A stretch of DNA of 64,000 nt from Sciurus carolinensis (GCF_902686445.1 NC_062232.1:31516954-31580953), one strand, 5' to 3'; positions 44,712 through 55,342 are shown, numbered from the stretch's first letter. The notes: generated from the letters alone by a model not told the origin. Made by a program: numbers and translations.

Positions 44712-45069
44712 TGTCGGGGTTTCGGCCGGACCCCTGGCCCTAGGTGTGGCAAGGCTAAGATGGCGCCTGGCAGTGAGCCAGAGCAGCTAACTTTTACATA
44801 AACAACTGACATCGTATTGAGGAAGTTCGAGGGATTGGCTGAGCTCCCTGATGGACAGTGCAGGTCCATGTATGCCTGCCTTTGCTGCCTATATCTGTGC
44901 ATGCTCTCCCCTCGTGCTCAAAGGCTGATTGGTTACAAGTACTGTATATATTGGAGTGTAAGTTCCTCAAAGAGGAGAACAAAGAAAGAACGATGAGGAA
45001 GTAGACGCGCGCAATAAAGAGCTGAAAAGAACCAGGTGTCGTGTCTCTCTGCGGGCAGGGAGTGCGATA
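44712..45069 (+). repeat. Provirus 3' LTR (358 bp), same as 5' LTR
   Basis: Reading both LTRs side by side I found no difference over all 358 positions. Every landmark is offset by exactly 3,007 (AATAAA at 45013-45018). The 3' end runs into AAAGAT, then host sequence. Confidence 0.92.
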
Positions 45070-45075
45070 AAAGAT

Positions 45076-45637
45076 TAAGATTTAATCATAATATTATAGA
45101 TACTTCCCCTCCCCATACCTAATCACCACACGAATAGGGTTTCAGCACAATGGCTGTGAATTTTGCTAGAAGAGAAGCAAGACACAGACTGTCTCTGAGG
45201 AGGAACATTCAGGAAGCACAAAGTCAAGCAGGAAGATAAGAACAGACACTAGAGAAATACAAAGCCCCTGGCACCAAGGGCTACAGCAGACACTAAACAC
45301 AGCCCAGGTTCTACCCAGTCAGGTCCTTGTAGTTGTAAGACTAGAGTTCTGTTTTTTTTGCTGGTTATTGGTTAAGGACTACTACTAGAAAGTAGACACC
45401 TCTCTGTGCTCTGCTGTGAGTTACTCCATGATGTATAGAACAGCAGTTTTCAGACTGTGCCTAAACCTGTGTAACTCCATTTTGTAATGTAGTAGTTTGC
45501 CATAAGCTACTCCATTTTGAGTGTAAGTGCTGAGGTGAAATGACTCCCCAACTTGTTTTTACAAGTAAACAACCACACCTACCTAGTATAGCCATAAGGT
45601 ACAAAATTAATTGTGCTAATAAAAATGACCACCTATG
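45076..45637. other. Right flank of the provirus, nothing recognised
   Basis: Unique-looking DNA that continues the pre-insertion sequence from before 41699. No coding evidence. Confidence 0.5.
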
Positions 45638-45836
45638 GCCATGCATGGTGGTGCACACCTGTTATCCCAGCTACTTGGGAGGTTGAGGCAGGAGGATTGC
45701 AAGTTTAAGGCCAGCCTCAGCAACTTAGTGAAAAATCTGTCTCAAAATTTTAAAAAATACATAAAAAAGCACTGGGAATGTAGCTCAGTGGTGGTTAAGC
45801 ACGCCTAGGTTCAATTCATGGTACTAAAAAAAAAAA
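45638..45836 (+). mobile_element. B1-dID composite SINE
   Basis: GGTGGTGCACACCTGTTATC head, GCACTGGGAATGTAGCTCAG half, A11 tail. A second SINE follows ten bases later. Confidence 0.9.
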
Positions 45837-45845
45837 GGTTAATCC

Positions 45846-46040
45846 AGCCAGGTGTGGTGATGTGGTGGTGCACGCCTGTAATCCCTGTGACTAAGGAAGC
45901 TAAGGCAGGAAGATCACAAGTTTGAGGCCAGCCTCAGCAACTTAGTAAGACCCTGTCTAAAAATAAAAAATAAAAAGGGCTGGGAATGTAGCTTGGTGAT
46001 AGAGCATCCCTGGTTCAATCTCCAGTACCCATCCTTTCAA
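45846..46040 (+). mobile_element. B1-dID composite SINE
   Basis: Starts CCAGGTGTGGTGATGTGGTG with a small GTGGTGATGTGGTG duplication in the head. The ID half GGGAATGTAGCTTGGTGATA is mutated at the A box. Confidence 0.9.
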
Positions 46041-46325
46041 ATAAAAGCTCAGGAGTAGGCACTGAACATCATTTGGGGATGTTCATCTAATCACAAGATC
46101 CCTCAAACCCTGGTCATAGGTGTCATTGCATGAATTAGGCTGGATCAATAGAATTTTGCTCCCAGGTCACTGTAATTACAGGGGTAAGCACAGGTCCAAG
46201 TCAAGTCTGTCAGAGGCAAGCAATTTTAAAAACAGAAGCTGGTTGAAAGAATCCCCTTTATTTTCCTCTTTTTTAAGACACTGTATAAATGTGATGTAGG
46301 AAATGTTAGTTCCACGTGGGCCTCA

Positions 46326-46855
46326 TGTTATGGGGCACAACTTAAGAACAGACCAATCACCACTGAGAAGTCCAAATTTGAGATTCTTTATTAAGCCAGA
46401 CGACTGACTGTCTCACACAATGCCCCAAAAAATGGCTATTGGGAGAACTGCCCCGACCACAGGGTTGTAGGGGTTCTTATACCAAAAATCACATTAATCA
46501 TAAGTGTTTGTTGCTATGATTCGAAATTACACATTAACATCATGAGATCATCGACAGAGGGGGAAGTGGGTCAAAATGACCCTTACCTAGGTACAAACTA
46601 AAGAATGGTTGCTAACATCTACACAATCCCTGTTCACATGGTACATTGTTTAGGAGCAATAGGAATCAAAAGAGAGCAATTCTTTACTACATAGGAGTTG
46701 CCATTGTATATTATTAAACATGTCACACCAAGTAACTGATGATGGACACAGAGGCGGGGTGTTCCCATGGGAGAAGCTTATTTCCTATATAACATGGAGT
46801 CTCAGAGCAAAATGGAGTCTGTTTAGTCATTTCCTTTAGAGTCTGGCCTATAACA
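46326..46855 (-). mobile_element. Solo LTR of an endogenous retrovirus, antisense
   Basis: On the minus strand it starts TGTTATAGG and ends CCCCATAACA, so it has TG...CA ends with short inverted repeats. GGTATAAGAACCCC (TATA region) and TTAATAAAGAATC (polyA signal) lie in the right order. CTCA occurs directly on the left and two bases away on the right, so the target duplication is uncertain. Confidence 0.72.
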
Positions 46856-46859
46856 TTCT

Positions 46860-47240
46860 CATGGAGCCAGATCTGTCAGCCCATCACACCCCAGAACAAG
46901 AGAAGACTTTCATCTGGGCTGCTGTATAAGCTGCTCTGCCACTTGGGCCACGTAACCCAGGAGATCTAGTAGTGCTTAAAGTGCCAGGGACAGATAGAGG
47001 TGCATTTTGAAGTGTATGGCAAGCCCCTGTGGGACAGCAACACCAGACCCTTAGAGTTTTAAAGAAAGCCCTGTCATCCTCTGCAGGTAACTGCTCTTCA
47101 AAAACAAGTTTTGACTTGTCTCTTGGCCTTAGGAGACACTGCTTCACCATGAGTCACCAAGTTACCATGTAACCTGAGCTGTTCATCATAGTCCTACTGG
47201 CCAAGTCATAAGGTGGGTACGCATAGAATCTCACTGTCAT
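46860..47240 (-). other. Possible retroelement remnant beside the LTR
   Basis: An 88-codon minus frame (46884-47150) begins MVKQCLLRPRDKSKLVFEEQ and ends in YTAAQMKVFSCSGV. The DNA looks like a widespread repeat, but I cannot name the family. It is not a clear host exon. Confidence 0.35.
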
Positions 47241-47460
47241 CAAATGGAAGAGGTGTGTATGTGATCAGTTTCAAGTAGGCCCTGAACACACAAGCAAGTT
47301 GCATGAGGATGTGACCCAAAAGCCCATGGCTCCTCCTTCTTCCAGCCTACACCAATAGCCTGATGGACAGTTCCCTAAAGTGAATTGACAGAAAAGGAAA
47401 ACCTAAGGACTAGTGATTCTATTTGCCATAAAGTCACCACCTGAAAGTAGACAGGAGCAG

Positions 47461-47913
47461 TGGTATCATTTAGATATAGGGTGTGCCTCCAAAACAACTC
47501 CTATTAGGCAATGGAGCTATATTCAAAGGTGGAATGATCAGATTATGAGAGTTTAACGTAATCACTGGATTAATCCATTTGATAGATTAATGATTTGAAA
47601 TTACTACTCTACTGGGTAGTAACTGTTGGCAGGTGAGGCATGGCTGGAGGATGTATGTCCCTGGGGGTATTCATTTGGGGTTATCTTAACTCTGGCACCT
47701 TGCTTGCTCTGTTTCCTGGCTGCCATGAGTTAATGAACTTTCCTCTGCCATGCCCATCCACCATGATGTTCTCCCTCACTTTGGGCACAGAGCAATGGAG
47801 TCAGCCAACAACGGGCTGAACTTTTGAAACCATGAGCCCCAAATAAACTTCTCCTGCCCAAGTTGTTATTTTCACATACATTGTGTCACAGCAATGAAAG
47901 GCTGACAAACACA
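47461..47913 (+). mobile_element. MaLR-type LTR with 5-bp target duplication
   Basis: AGCAG is exact at 47456-47460 and 47914-47918. Internal order GTGCCTCCAAAA, TTAATCCATTTGATAG, CCATGATGTTCTCC, AATAAACTTCTCC matches the 48225 and 63414 copies. A 5-bp duplication is usual for MaLR/ERVL. Confidence 0.85.
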
Positions 47914-48224
47914 AGCAGCATCTATAGCTCTATTCTATGACATCCTTGAAAGACAAGTGTGTGTGGAAATCCTCACACCTCACAGTGGTTAGAACTATGA
48001 GTAGTCTACCTGGTTACTTGAATGAACACTTAAACTGGATATGGATTTACCTTCTCTGTTCACAATGCTTCTGCCAAAACCATCATCTCTGGACTTTTAT
48101 GACACCCCACTATCATGCTATTCCATGGAGCATCACTTCCAAATGAAAAACTTATTTCACAGCAAATGAAGTGCAGCAATGAACCCAGGTTCATGAAATT
48201 TACTGATTTTATTATATTTCTCAT

Positions 48225-48658
48225 TGTTATGGTTTAGATAGGAGATGTCCCCCAAAAGCTCATGTGTGAGACAGTGCAAGAAAATTTAGAGGTGAAATGA
48301 TTGGATTATAAGAGATTTAATTAATCAGTGCATTAATCCATTTCAGTGAATTAACTGGGTGATAACTGCTGGTGGAGAGTGTAGCTGGACAAGATAGACC
48401 ACTGGGGACATAGCTTTGGGGTTTATATTTTGTCACTGTTTAGTATAGCTCTCTCTGCTTTCTGATTACCATGTCCTGAGCTGCTTTTCTCCTCCACACA
48501 CCTTCCTCCATGATGTTCTGCCTCATCTCAGGCCCCGAGCAATGCAGTCATCTGTTTGGACTGAATCCTCTGAAACCACAGGCACCAAATAGACTTTTTG
48601 TCCTCTAAAATTGCTCTTGTCTGGTGTTTTGGTCAGTGAGGGAAGAACTGACTAAAAC
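48225..48658 (+). mobile_element. MaLR-type LTR with 5-bp target duplication
   Basis: Starts TGTTATGGTTTAGATAGG. CTCAT is exact at 48220-48224 and 48659-48663. The terminal CA has mutated to CC. The polyA signal is changed to AATAGA (CCAAATAGACTTTTTG). Confidence 0.87.
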
Positions 48659-48663
48659 CCTCA

Positions 48664-49625
48664 TCATCCAGAAACATCTGATTTGATAGAAATCGAGTGG
48701 GTTTTGAGAACACAGTTATGGCACCAACTAGGTAGCAACACCTTGAAGGATTGGGGAATGTCCTCCCAGATGCTTTAAGTCAGAGTCCAACATGTGGTGT
48801 TATTTCTCCCCGAGTCAGTATTCTTAGATCCAGGAGGCCAGGGATAAAAATGGGAGCGCCATCACTATTAACTCTAGTGATCTAGAAGCAAATGTTGCTC
48901 CCCTCCCTGTGATATAGGCTCTGTTGGTTCTAGTTCCAAAGGGAGGAATTCTTCCAATAGGGGACCTAACAATGATTCCATTTAATGCAAGTTGAGACTC
49001 TTGCCTGACCACTCTGGGTACTTTATTCCATTGAATTAACAGGCACAAAGGGGGGTTACTGGCTAGGGTGTTTGCTCCTATCAGGGACAAATTGTGTTGC
49101 AGTTATTGCACAATGAGTTTAACAAGGAACATATTTGGGATACAGGAAATCCTCAGATGTGCCTCTTAATACTCACATGCCCTAGATTAAAGCCAACAGA
49201 AAACTATAATAATGCAATTCAGGCAGGACTGCTAATACCCAAGAGTCTGTACAAGTGAAGATTTGTGTCACTTCAGTGAGCAAAGAAATATGACCAGGTG
49301 AGGTACTTGCTGACCGCAAAATGAAGAGCAATGGGTAGAATGTGGGAAGAGGGTAGTTGCTTATATCAGCTACGACCATTGCAGAAATGAGGGCTACAAT
49401 AGTTATGAGTATCTCCTCCTCATTTTAATATAATCATGTTTGTATATATGCTAACTGGATATTTTTATTTTCTTCCCTTTCTCACCACCTTATTATTTAA
49501 CACAAGATACCCTTCAAAAGTTTACTTCGTATCTCAGTATTCACATATTTATGTTATGAGATTCTGAAGGAAGTGTGTAAATCAGCTTGGGAAATAATCA
49601 TTCAAGTATTAAAAGAAAAAGGAAC
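48664..49625. other. Tract without a recognised feature
   Basis: Unique-looking sequence. An 88-codon minus frame at 48824-49090 (MSLIGANTLASNPPLCLLIQ) has no domain I recognise. Confidence 0.4.
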
Positions 49626-49629
49626 TTTG

Positions 49630-49812
49630 TAGCTGGGTGTGGTGACACACACCTGTAATCCCAGTGACTCGGGAGGCTGAGGAAGGAGAATCAGAAGTTC
49701 AAGGCCAGCCTCAGCAACTTAGCAAAACCCTGTCTCAAAATGAAGAAATAAAAAAGCTGGGGATACAGCTCAGTGGTACAATGCCAATGGATTCAACTCC
49801 CACTACCCAAGA
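49630..49812 (+). mobile_element. B1-dID composite SINE
   Basis: AGCTGGGTGTGGTGACACAC start. ID half AGCTGGGGATACAGCTCAGT with a shortened middle (GTACAATGCCAATGGATTCA). Confidence 0.9.
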
Positions 49813-49829
49813 AACGAAAAACAAAACAA

Positions 49830-50640
49830 AAACTATGTACTTTCTTCTGGGGAAAGGGTAAATTATTTTTTTCAGTTGTATAGTGTTAAACAGAAGTATG
49901 ACTTTGGTATTGCCATTATTAAAAGATTAAGCACACTTTAAGGAGATGTGTGTGGATACCAAATTAACCAGGGGTGGATTTTGTTGGCTTTGTGATGTAT
50001 CAACTTGCCTAGGCTGAGCTACATTCCCAGAATTCATTCTTTTGTTTGTTTCCAGTTAGGATCAGTCACAGGGGAGATTTTAAGGAGATCTGGAGGCTGG
50101 AAGGGAAGCACTAGCCATTCTGGAGCTCACACATGTTGCTGATCTGCTGACTCACCTCGTTGGTGTGAAGCAACCACTGGGCCTACAACTGGTCTTCTTT
50201 GAGTTTCTCTGAGTCCTAGGCCAGGTGGGTGCATTTGGCTCGGTGACAAGAAACCACACTTCTGCTGGAGAGCCTCATCACCAAGGTCAGAGAATAGAAG
50301 AAGTAACACGAGTTCCAGTTATCCTTCCTTATGAGGTTCCAGTTCATGCTTATTGGTTCCAGCTTGTTCTTAATCTCCCCCACTTTACATCTGTCTTTCC
50401 TCCCTTACTTTCTGCCCCATGAGATTCTGACTCCAGCATCAGACTCTGAGAAAACAGTCACACAGAGACAGCTTAACCAGCTCCCACAGTTGCGCAAAGG
50501 CAATTGCCTGTAACAAATCCACATTGATCTGATACTATCTATCCCCTACTGATTCTGCTTTTCTGCTTGATCCTGGACTAACACAGTTGAGGAGCCAGTG
50601 TGTAGAGAAAATAAGATTAGTTTTGAACATATCAAGATTG
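49830..50640. other. Tract without a recognised feature
   Basis: Unique-looking sequence. Overlapping short frames near 50127-50513 on both strands carry no motif. Confidence 0.4.
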
Positions 50641-50644
50641 CAGT

Positions 50645-51290
50645 GCAGCAGGGTGTAGTGGTGCATGCCTATAATCCCAGCAACTTGGGAGGCTGAGGCA
50701 GGAGGATGGCAAGTTCGAGGTCGGTCTCAGTACTTAGCGAGATCTTGACTCAAATAAAAAGTAAAAGGACTGGGGATGTGGCTCAGTGGTTAGGTGTGGA
50801 AAGCCTACTTATTTAGCAGAATCAGACTAGGTTGAGTCATGTGACACAGAGGCCTGGCTTCTAGGAACTGCCAGGAAGCATGTGGCACTGCATGGGAGTG
50901 GTTCCCTGTCTCCTTCTGGAATTTTCCCCCTAAGAGAATGGCTCCCCTAACTCCACCCTATCCTGTCCATCACAGAAGAAGCTTTTCCTGGTCCTGGCCC
51001 CCTTACCTGTGTGTCTGTAAATAAAAGAGAATTGGGTTACTCCGGGTCGAATGTTGAAAAGAGGCCAGAGCTGGTATGACCAGACTCCTCACACGCCCTC
51101 CCTCATAAAAAGAGTATTGGCTCTTGTGTGTTTATTGAGTAGATGAGTTTTTTTGGGTAATAGAGAACAACAGTCAACATCCTCCTCCAGCAGTCAACCC
51201 TTTCCTCCTCCATGTGGGACGTGGCAGAGAGGACCCCAACAGTTAAGCACCCCTGGGTTCAACCCCCAGTACAAATTTAAAAAAAAAGAA
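50645..51290 (+). mobile_element. B1-dID SINE split by an LTR
   Basis: The body runs to GGCTCAGTGGTTAGG at 50794 and resumes GTTAAGCACCCCTGGG at 51242. Removing the 447-bp insert and one duplication restores a normal SINE order. Confidence 0.92.
50795..51241. mobile_element. Solo LTR inserted in a SINE, 447 bp
   Basis: TGTGGAAAG...CCCAACA with GTTAGG / GTTAAG (5 of 6) on its flanks, suggesting a 6-bp duplication of class II size. AATAAA-like signals occur on both strands (plus near 51020, minus CTCAATAAACACAC near 51135), so orientation is open. Confidence 0.8.
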
Positions 51291-51340
51291 CACAATTTGA
51301 AATTTAGAAGAGAGAAGAGGGTATAGACTTCAAATCCTTG

Positions 51341-51427
51341 GGCTGGGGAGATAGCTCAGCTGGTAGAGTGCTCGCCTCGCAAGTACAAGGCCCTGAGTTC
51401 GATCCCCAGTACTGAAAAAAAAAAAAA
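51341..51427 (+). mobile_element. Young ID SINE with exact 16-bp target duplication
   Basis: AGACTTCAAATCCTTG is exact at 51325-51340 and 51428-51443. TAGCTCAGCTGGTAGAG, CCTCGCAAGTACAAGG and GAGTTCGATCC keep tRNA-like arms, making it one of the least-decayed ID copies. Confidence 0.93.
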
Positions 51428-51524
51428 AGACTTCAAATCCTTGCCTGAAGGTAAAAGCAGAAGTCAGTGCAGTGGATGAGATCTTTGAAGATATTGGAGA
51501 AAAAGAAAGACGGGGAGAAATAGG

Positions 51525-51600
51525 GGCTGGAGATGTATCTCAGAGAAAGAGAGCTTGCCTAGCATGCAGGAGGCCCTGGGTTCAATCCCCCAAGAAAGGA
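51525..51600 (+). mobile_element. ID SINE
   Basis: GGGGCTGGAGATGTATCTCA, AGCATGCAGGAGGCCCTGGG and GGTTCAATCC. The A box has an AGAAAGAG change. Confidence 0.85.
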
Positions 51601-51714
51601 ACAAAAGGGGAAGGGCTAGGATACAAACAAGGGAGAGTGAAGGAAGCCATAACAAACATCAGCTTCTGGATCTTGATGTAGGACATTTGAGTCCCAAGGG
51701 AAGAGTTTTCCTCT

Positions 51715-51768
51715 TTTTTTCTTTTCTTTCTTTCTTTTTCTTTTTCTTTCTTTTTTTTTTTTTTTTGG
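51715..51768 (+). repeat. Pyrimidine-rich tract (CTTT)n/T
   Basis: TTTTCTTTTCTTTC-like units followed by a long T run ending at GGCC. The K/R-rich frames on the other strand are read from this tract. Confidence 0.85.
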
Positions 51769-52022
51769 CCAAATAAGACCTGGGGATGAATATATACAAG
51801 TACGAGCAAGCATGCATGTGTATAATGGAATAAGGTGAGGAAATATCCATTGTACTGGGTTGCTACGCCTTTTTCCTGCAAGGATTGAACCCCCTAACTT
51901 CCAAGTCTTCACCTACTTTGGTTTGTGGCACTACTCTTTCTGCATAAGAAAGAAGCAGGAGGCCAGAATACTGAGGTAGGAACACTTTAATGCCACAATA
52001 AGGAAACAATCAATATGGACCC

Positions 52023-52383
52023 TGTAAGGAACCCAGCCTCCCAATCCACCTGTCAATCTGTGCTACGCCCACCTCTCCCTTTACAGGAATTTCCGGCTTA
52101 CGTTGCCATAACCTTCCTGCCTCCCACATTAAGTTCTAATATGTCATTGGTCCATCAGTCAGTCTGTAATAATTCTCCTCCGCGATTGGTTCCTCCCAGC
52201 CCGCGAAATTCCTATAACTGAGGAGAAACCCTGCGCCATCTTCTTTTCCTTCTTCCCTTTCCCCCCAGCGGATGTGATTTGTCCGCATAAAATAAAAAGT
52301 TCCCCGTGTGGGACCTGTGTCTGCGGAGCGTTTTTCTGGGAGTTATCGACTAACCAAAACTGCCCCTAACATCTGGCCTAACA
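52023..52383 (+). mobile_element. Solo LTR of an endogenous retrovirus, about 350 bp
   Basis: Starts TGTAAGGAACCC. Two inverted CCAAT motifs (ATTGG near 52147 and 52184), CTATAACTGAGG near 52213 as a TATA region, and AATAAAAAG near 52291. It ends at TAACA, either 52371 or 52383. The second choice gives GGACC / GAACC flanks. Confidence 0.72.
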
Positions 52384-53400
52384 GAACCTTGAGGCTATGC
52401 ATTCAAAAAGGAGTATAACTGGTATGGAACTGGGACTTTTTCTGCATAAAGACTGTCCTCAGAGGTGTGCATTCACCCAACCATTATGATATTGATCACC
52501 CCCAAAAGCAACCCAGTCCTAGGCACAGTGGAATCCACTCAGTGTCCTCCTGAGGTAGCTTTGGTTCTTTCACCTCTTACTCTCAACAAAAGTCTTGGGC
52601 TGCCAATTTTGAAGATGGTGCAACTGTCTCCCCTCCCCTGCATCCATTCAACTCTCTCTCTCCTGGCTGATTTTATTGATGCTTTGGCACAACCTGGGGC
52701 TGGGTCTTTTAGAATGCTTACTCATTCAGAAAGCATCTGCTGGAGGTTATCAGCCTTGTCACATGTTTCAAGTCGAATAATGATGTGTTGGAGGAGAGGG
52801 AAAGCTTTCATGTACTCATTTGTAATCAACCCAAAGGTCAACATCATTGCCATGACTTGGACTAGAAAATTCATCCTGGAGGCTAGAGAAGGGCTTCCAG
52901 CTGCAAGAATAGCTAACACACATCTCCTGTTTCACTCTGTCCTCCTCCCCTGTTTCCTCTATGGGTGCACTGAGCATGGGCTGCCTCTCCACGTACTTAT
53001 GTCCATGACCTTTCTCCTCTTTTTCCTAAAGACCTCTCTTGGATGTTGAGCATTTCTGGCTCTTTGGGAGGTCTTCAGGGAGGCCAGAGGACATGCAGAA
53101 ACCCTGCTGTTTGGCCAGAGCTCTAAGGGCTGGAGCCAGGAACAAAAATCAGGCCAAGTTCAGAAACAATGAGTTAATAGAACTTCCTGGGTTTGCATCA
53201 TGCTGTTAGTGATAAGTAATCAAATGCTTCATTTAGTCAAATCCTGTTGGACTTTTTGTTCCAAGGGTTTTCCAAGGATCACTCTTTCTCTGACCCTTGT
53301 GAGCAACTAGCCAAAGAAAAGTTGATGCATGGAATGGTTACAAGAGTTGCACAAACACCCACAAGAGTTGAACATACTGAAGCTGAACAGATTCTGAGCT
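52384..53400 (+). other. Tract with a 194-codon frame of unknown nature
   Basis: An open frame runs 52465-53049 (starts MCIHPTIMILITPKSNPVLG). A frame this long is near the limit of what chance gives in 64 kb on both strands (my rough expectation is about half a case). I see no domain, signal peptide or splice context. Confidence 0.3.
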
Positions 53401-53505
53401 CAGTGTTGGAATTGATACTGCGTTCCCCACCAGTGCTGAAGATTAAATACCCGAAAGATGAGGAGGCAAGAGCAGAAAGTAAATTTTTATTTAACAGATA
53501 GGGGG

Positions 53506-53554
<49 letters not shown>

Positions 53555-53800
53555 CCTGAGAGGAGCAGGGACCCAGAGCTGGTGCCCGTGGGAGTATCAT
53601 GCCCCTTTATAGATTTTAGGTTTCCTTTCTTCTCTTGACCAAAAGGCAGGAAGAGAGCCTTCCAGGGGGTGATTGCTTGCGTTGAAAAGTGTGATCCTCC
53701 CCCTCCCCCAAAGGCTGTTAGCAAAAGGTTGATGGGAAGTGCTATCTACCCATTTCCTTTGCTTTGATAATCAGCTACATGTCCTTTGCCCTGGTCTCAG
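53400..53800 (-). mobile_element. LTR-like repeat, copy 2 of a pair within the window
   Basis: The reverse complement aligns with 2430-2780 over its length (see that entry). In the plus direction it shows TGCCCCTTTATAGAT and AAATTTTTATTTAACAG as the reversed TATA and polyA areas. A GA microsatellite has grown inside it. Confidence 0.6.
53508..53551 (+). repeat. (GA)n microsatellite
   Basis: About 20 GA units inside the LTR-like repeat. The homologous place at about 2565 holds only GAGAGAGAGG, so this is an expansion. Confidence 0.93.
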
Positions 53801-53860
53801 GATCCATTAATATTTTTCATGCTGCTGCCTGAAGCTTTCCTGCATTGTGCTGGTGTGTCC

Positions 53861-53862
53861 TT

Positions 53863-53913
<51 letters not shown>

Positions 53914-53941
53914 TTCTTCTTCCCTCTCTCTCTCTCTTTCC
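53861..53941 (+). repeat. (CT)n microsatellite
   Basis: CT units with TTTC interruptions, 310 bp from the GA tract and complementary to it. Confidence 0.93.
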
Positions 53942-54245
53942 TGGTGTGGGCCGGTTTCTGTTTGTCTGGAACACATAAGATATAGGCATGTTCCCCATAT
54001 GCATTATGCTCCCTTCTTTTAAAAGGAGAACAAACACAGTGATGTGTCTCTTGATCGTATGATGTGGTACTGTGAAATCCAATGTCTGGTAACTTATTCT
54101 CAAAATGGACTGTTACATGATGATCATGTCAAATAGTTTTCCTCCAACTCTTTCCTTTTCAAAAATGTTGTCTACACTCTCCACTTTTATCATTATACTC
54201 CTTCAGTCTGTGTCCTGTTCCTTTCTGTCTCAGGGTCTCTGCACA

Positions 54246-55262
54246 TACTCTTTTTTTTATTTGTTCCTATTAGTTCTACATGACAGTAGAGTGTATTTTG
54301 ACATATTATACATACATGGAGTATAATTCCCCATTTTTGTGGTTGTACAGGATGTAGAATTATACTGGTCGTGTATTCCTATATGAACATTGTAAGGAAC
54401 AAGGCTGCAGCTATTCTCCCCTGATTCTGCCCCCTCCCCACACACCATATTGTAACCTAGACTGTTAACTTTCTTGTCAATCATTGGTCCAATTAGCCCA
54501 CGGGCTTTCACTATTTAGGGGAATTCCCCTGCTATTTGCTCTCTTTTCTCTCTCACTTTCACTCTCACTCTCACATTCTTGCTCTAACTTTCTCTTTCAA
54601 CCTTAAGGCAGACACTTTGTTCATCTGATAATAAAATCTCTTGTGTGAGTTCCCAAGTTCTGAGTGGTTTCTGGGTGCTTTCAAATATAGGAAAATTATG
54701 TCTGATTCATTCTACTGTCTTTCCCATTCCCATCTTCTCTCCCTTCCCTTCATTCCCCTTTGTCTAATCCAATGAACGTCTATTCTCACTCCGCCTTATT
54801 GTGAGTTAGCATTCACGTATCAGAGAGAGCATTCAGCCCTTGTGTTTTTTGGATTGGCTTATTTCACTTAGCATGATAGTCTCCATGTCCATCCTTTTAC
54901 TGGCAAATGCCATAATTTCATTCTTTAAGGTTGAGTAAGATTCCACTGTGTATATATACCACATTTTCTTTATCCATTCATCTGTTGAAGGGCATCTAGG
55001 TTGGTCCCATAGTTTAGCTATTGTGAATTGAGTTGCTGTAAATATTGATGTGGCTGTGTCACTGTAGGATGCTGATTTTAAGTCCTTTGGGTATGTGCCA
55101 AGAAGTGGGATAGCTGGGTCAAATGGTGATTCCATTCCAAGTTTCTGAAGAATCTCCATACTGCTTTCCAGAGTGGTTGCACCAATTTGCAGTCCCACCA
55201 GCAATGTATGAATGAACATTTTCCCCACATCCTTGCCAACATTAATTGTTCTTATATTCTTG
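54246..55262 (-). mobile_element. L1 3' end, antisense, split by a solo LTR
   Basis: The minus-strand frame 54833-55228 contains KKMWYIYTVESYSTLKNEIM and PFDPAIPLLGTYPKD, C-terminal L1 ORF2 wording. The 3'UTR continues to 54246 and is interrupted at 54391-54683. Confidence 0.9.
54391..54683 (+). mobile_element. Solo LTR of 293 bp inside an L1 3'UTR
   Basis: TGTAAGGAAC...GTGCTTTCA. The left flank AACAT and right flank AATAT differ at one base, and removing the insert restores GAACATAGGAAAATT of the L1. AATAAAATC near 54631 is the polyA signal. It contains a CTTTCACTCTCACTCTCAC pyrimidine run. Confidence 0.82.
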
Positions 55263-55305
55263 ATAATTTATACATGCTTTCCTTAGTCTTTATTCTAAGG
55301 TAACA

Positions 55306-55307
<2 letters not shown>

Positions 55308-55341
<34 letters not shown>
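55308..55341 (+). repeat. (GT)n microsatellite
   Basis: About 16 GT units that run straight into an antisense ID SINE at GGTGCTGGGG. Confidence 0.93.

Positions 55342-55342
<1 letters not shown>

Larger units (their letters stand above)
41705..45069 (+). mobile_element. Recent env-bearing, gag-pol-deleted betaretrovirus-like provirus
   Basis: A complete two-LTR insertion only 3,365 bp long. Order: 5' LTR, tRNA-Phe-like primer site, tandem-repeat leader, disrupted gag matrix remnant, deletion of the rest of gag plus pro and pol, long env frame, CTE-like RNA module, polypurine tract, 3' LTR. Features of class II elements are the 6-bp target duplication, IAP-type primer site, betaretrovirus-style transmembrane subunit without a CX6CC motif, and CTE. 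It cannot replicate alone. Since the two LTRs match throughout, it was probably copied recently by proteins supplied in trans, though gene conversion between LTRs could mimic this. It lies in the plus direction, divergent from the SRPX-like gene. Confidence 0.9.

Noticed and set aside
47461..48658. A MaLR provirus with two LTRs and a short internal region
   Set aside because: Each LTR has its own different 5-bp duplication.
54833..55228. Novel 131-codon minus-strand gene
   Set aside because: The wording is the C-terminal end of L1 ORF2.
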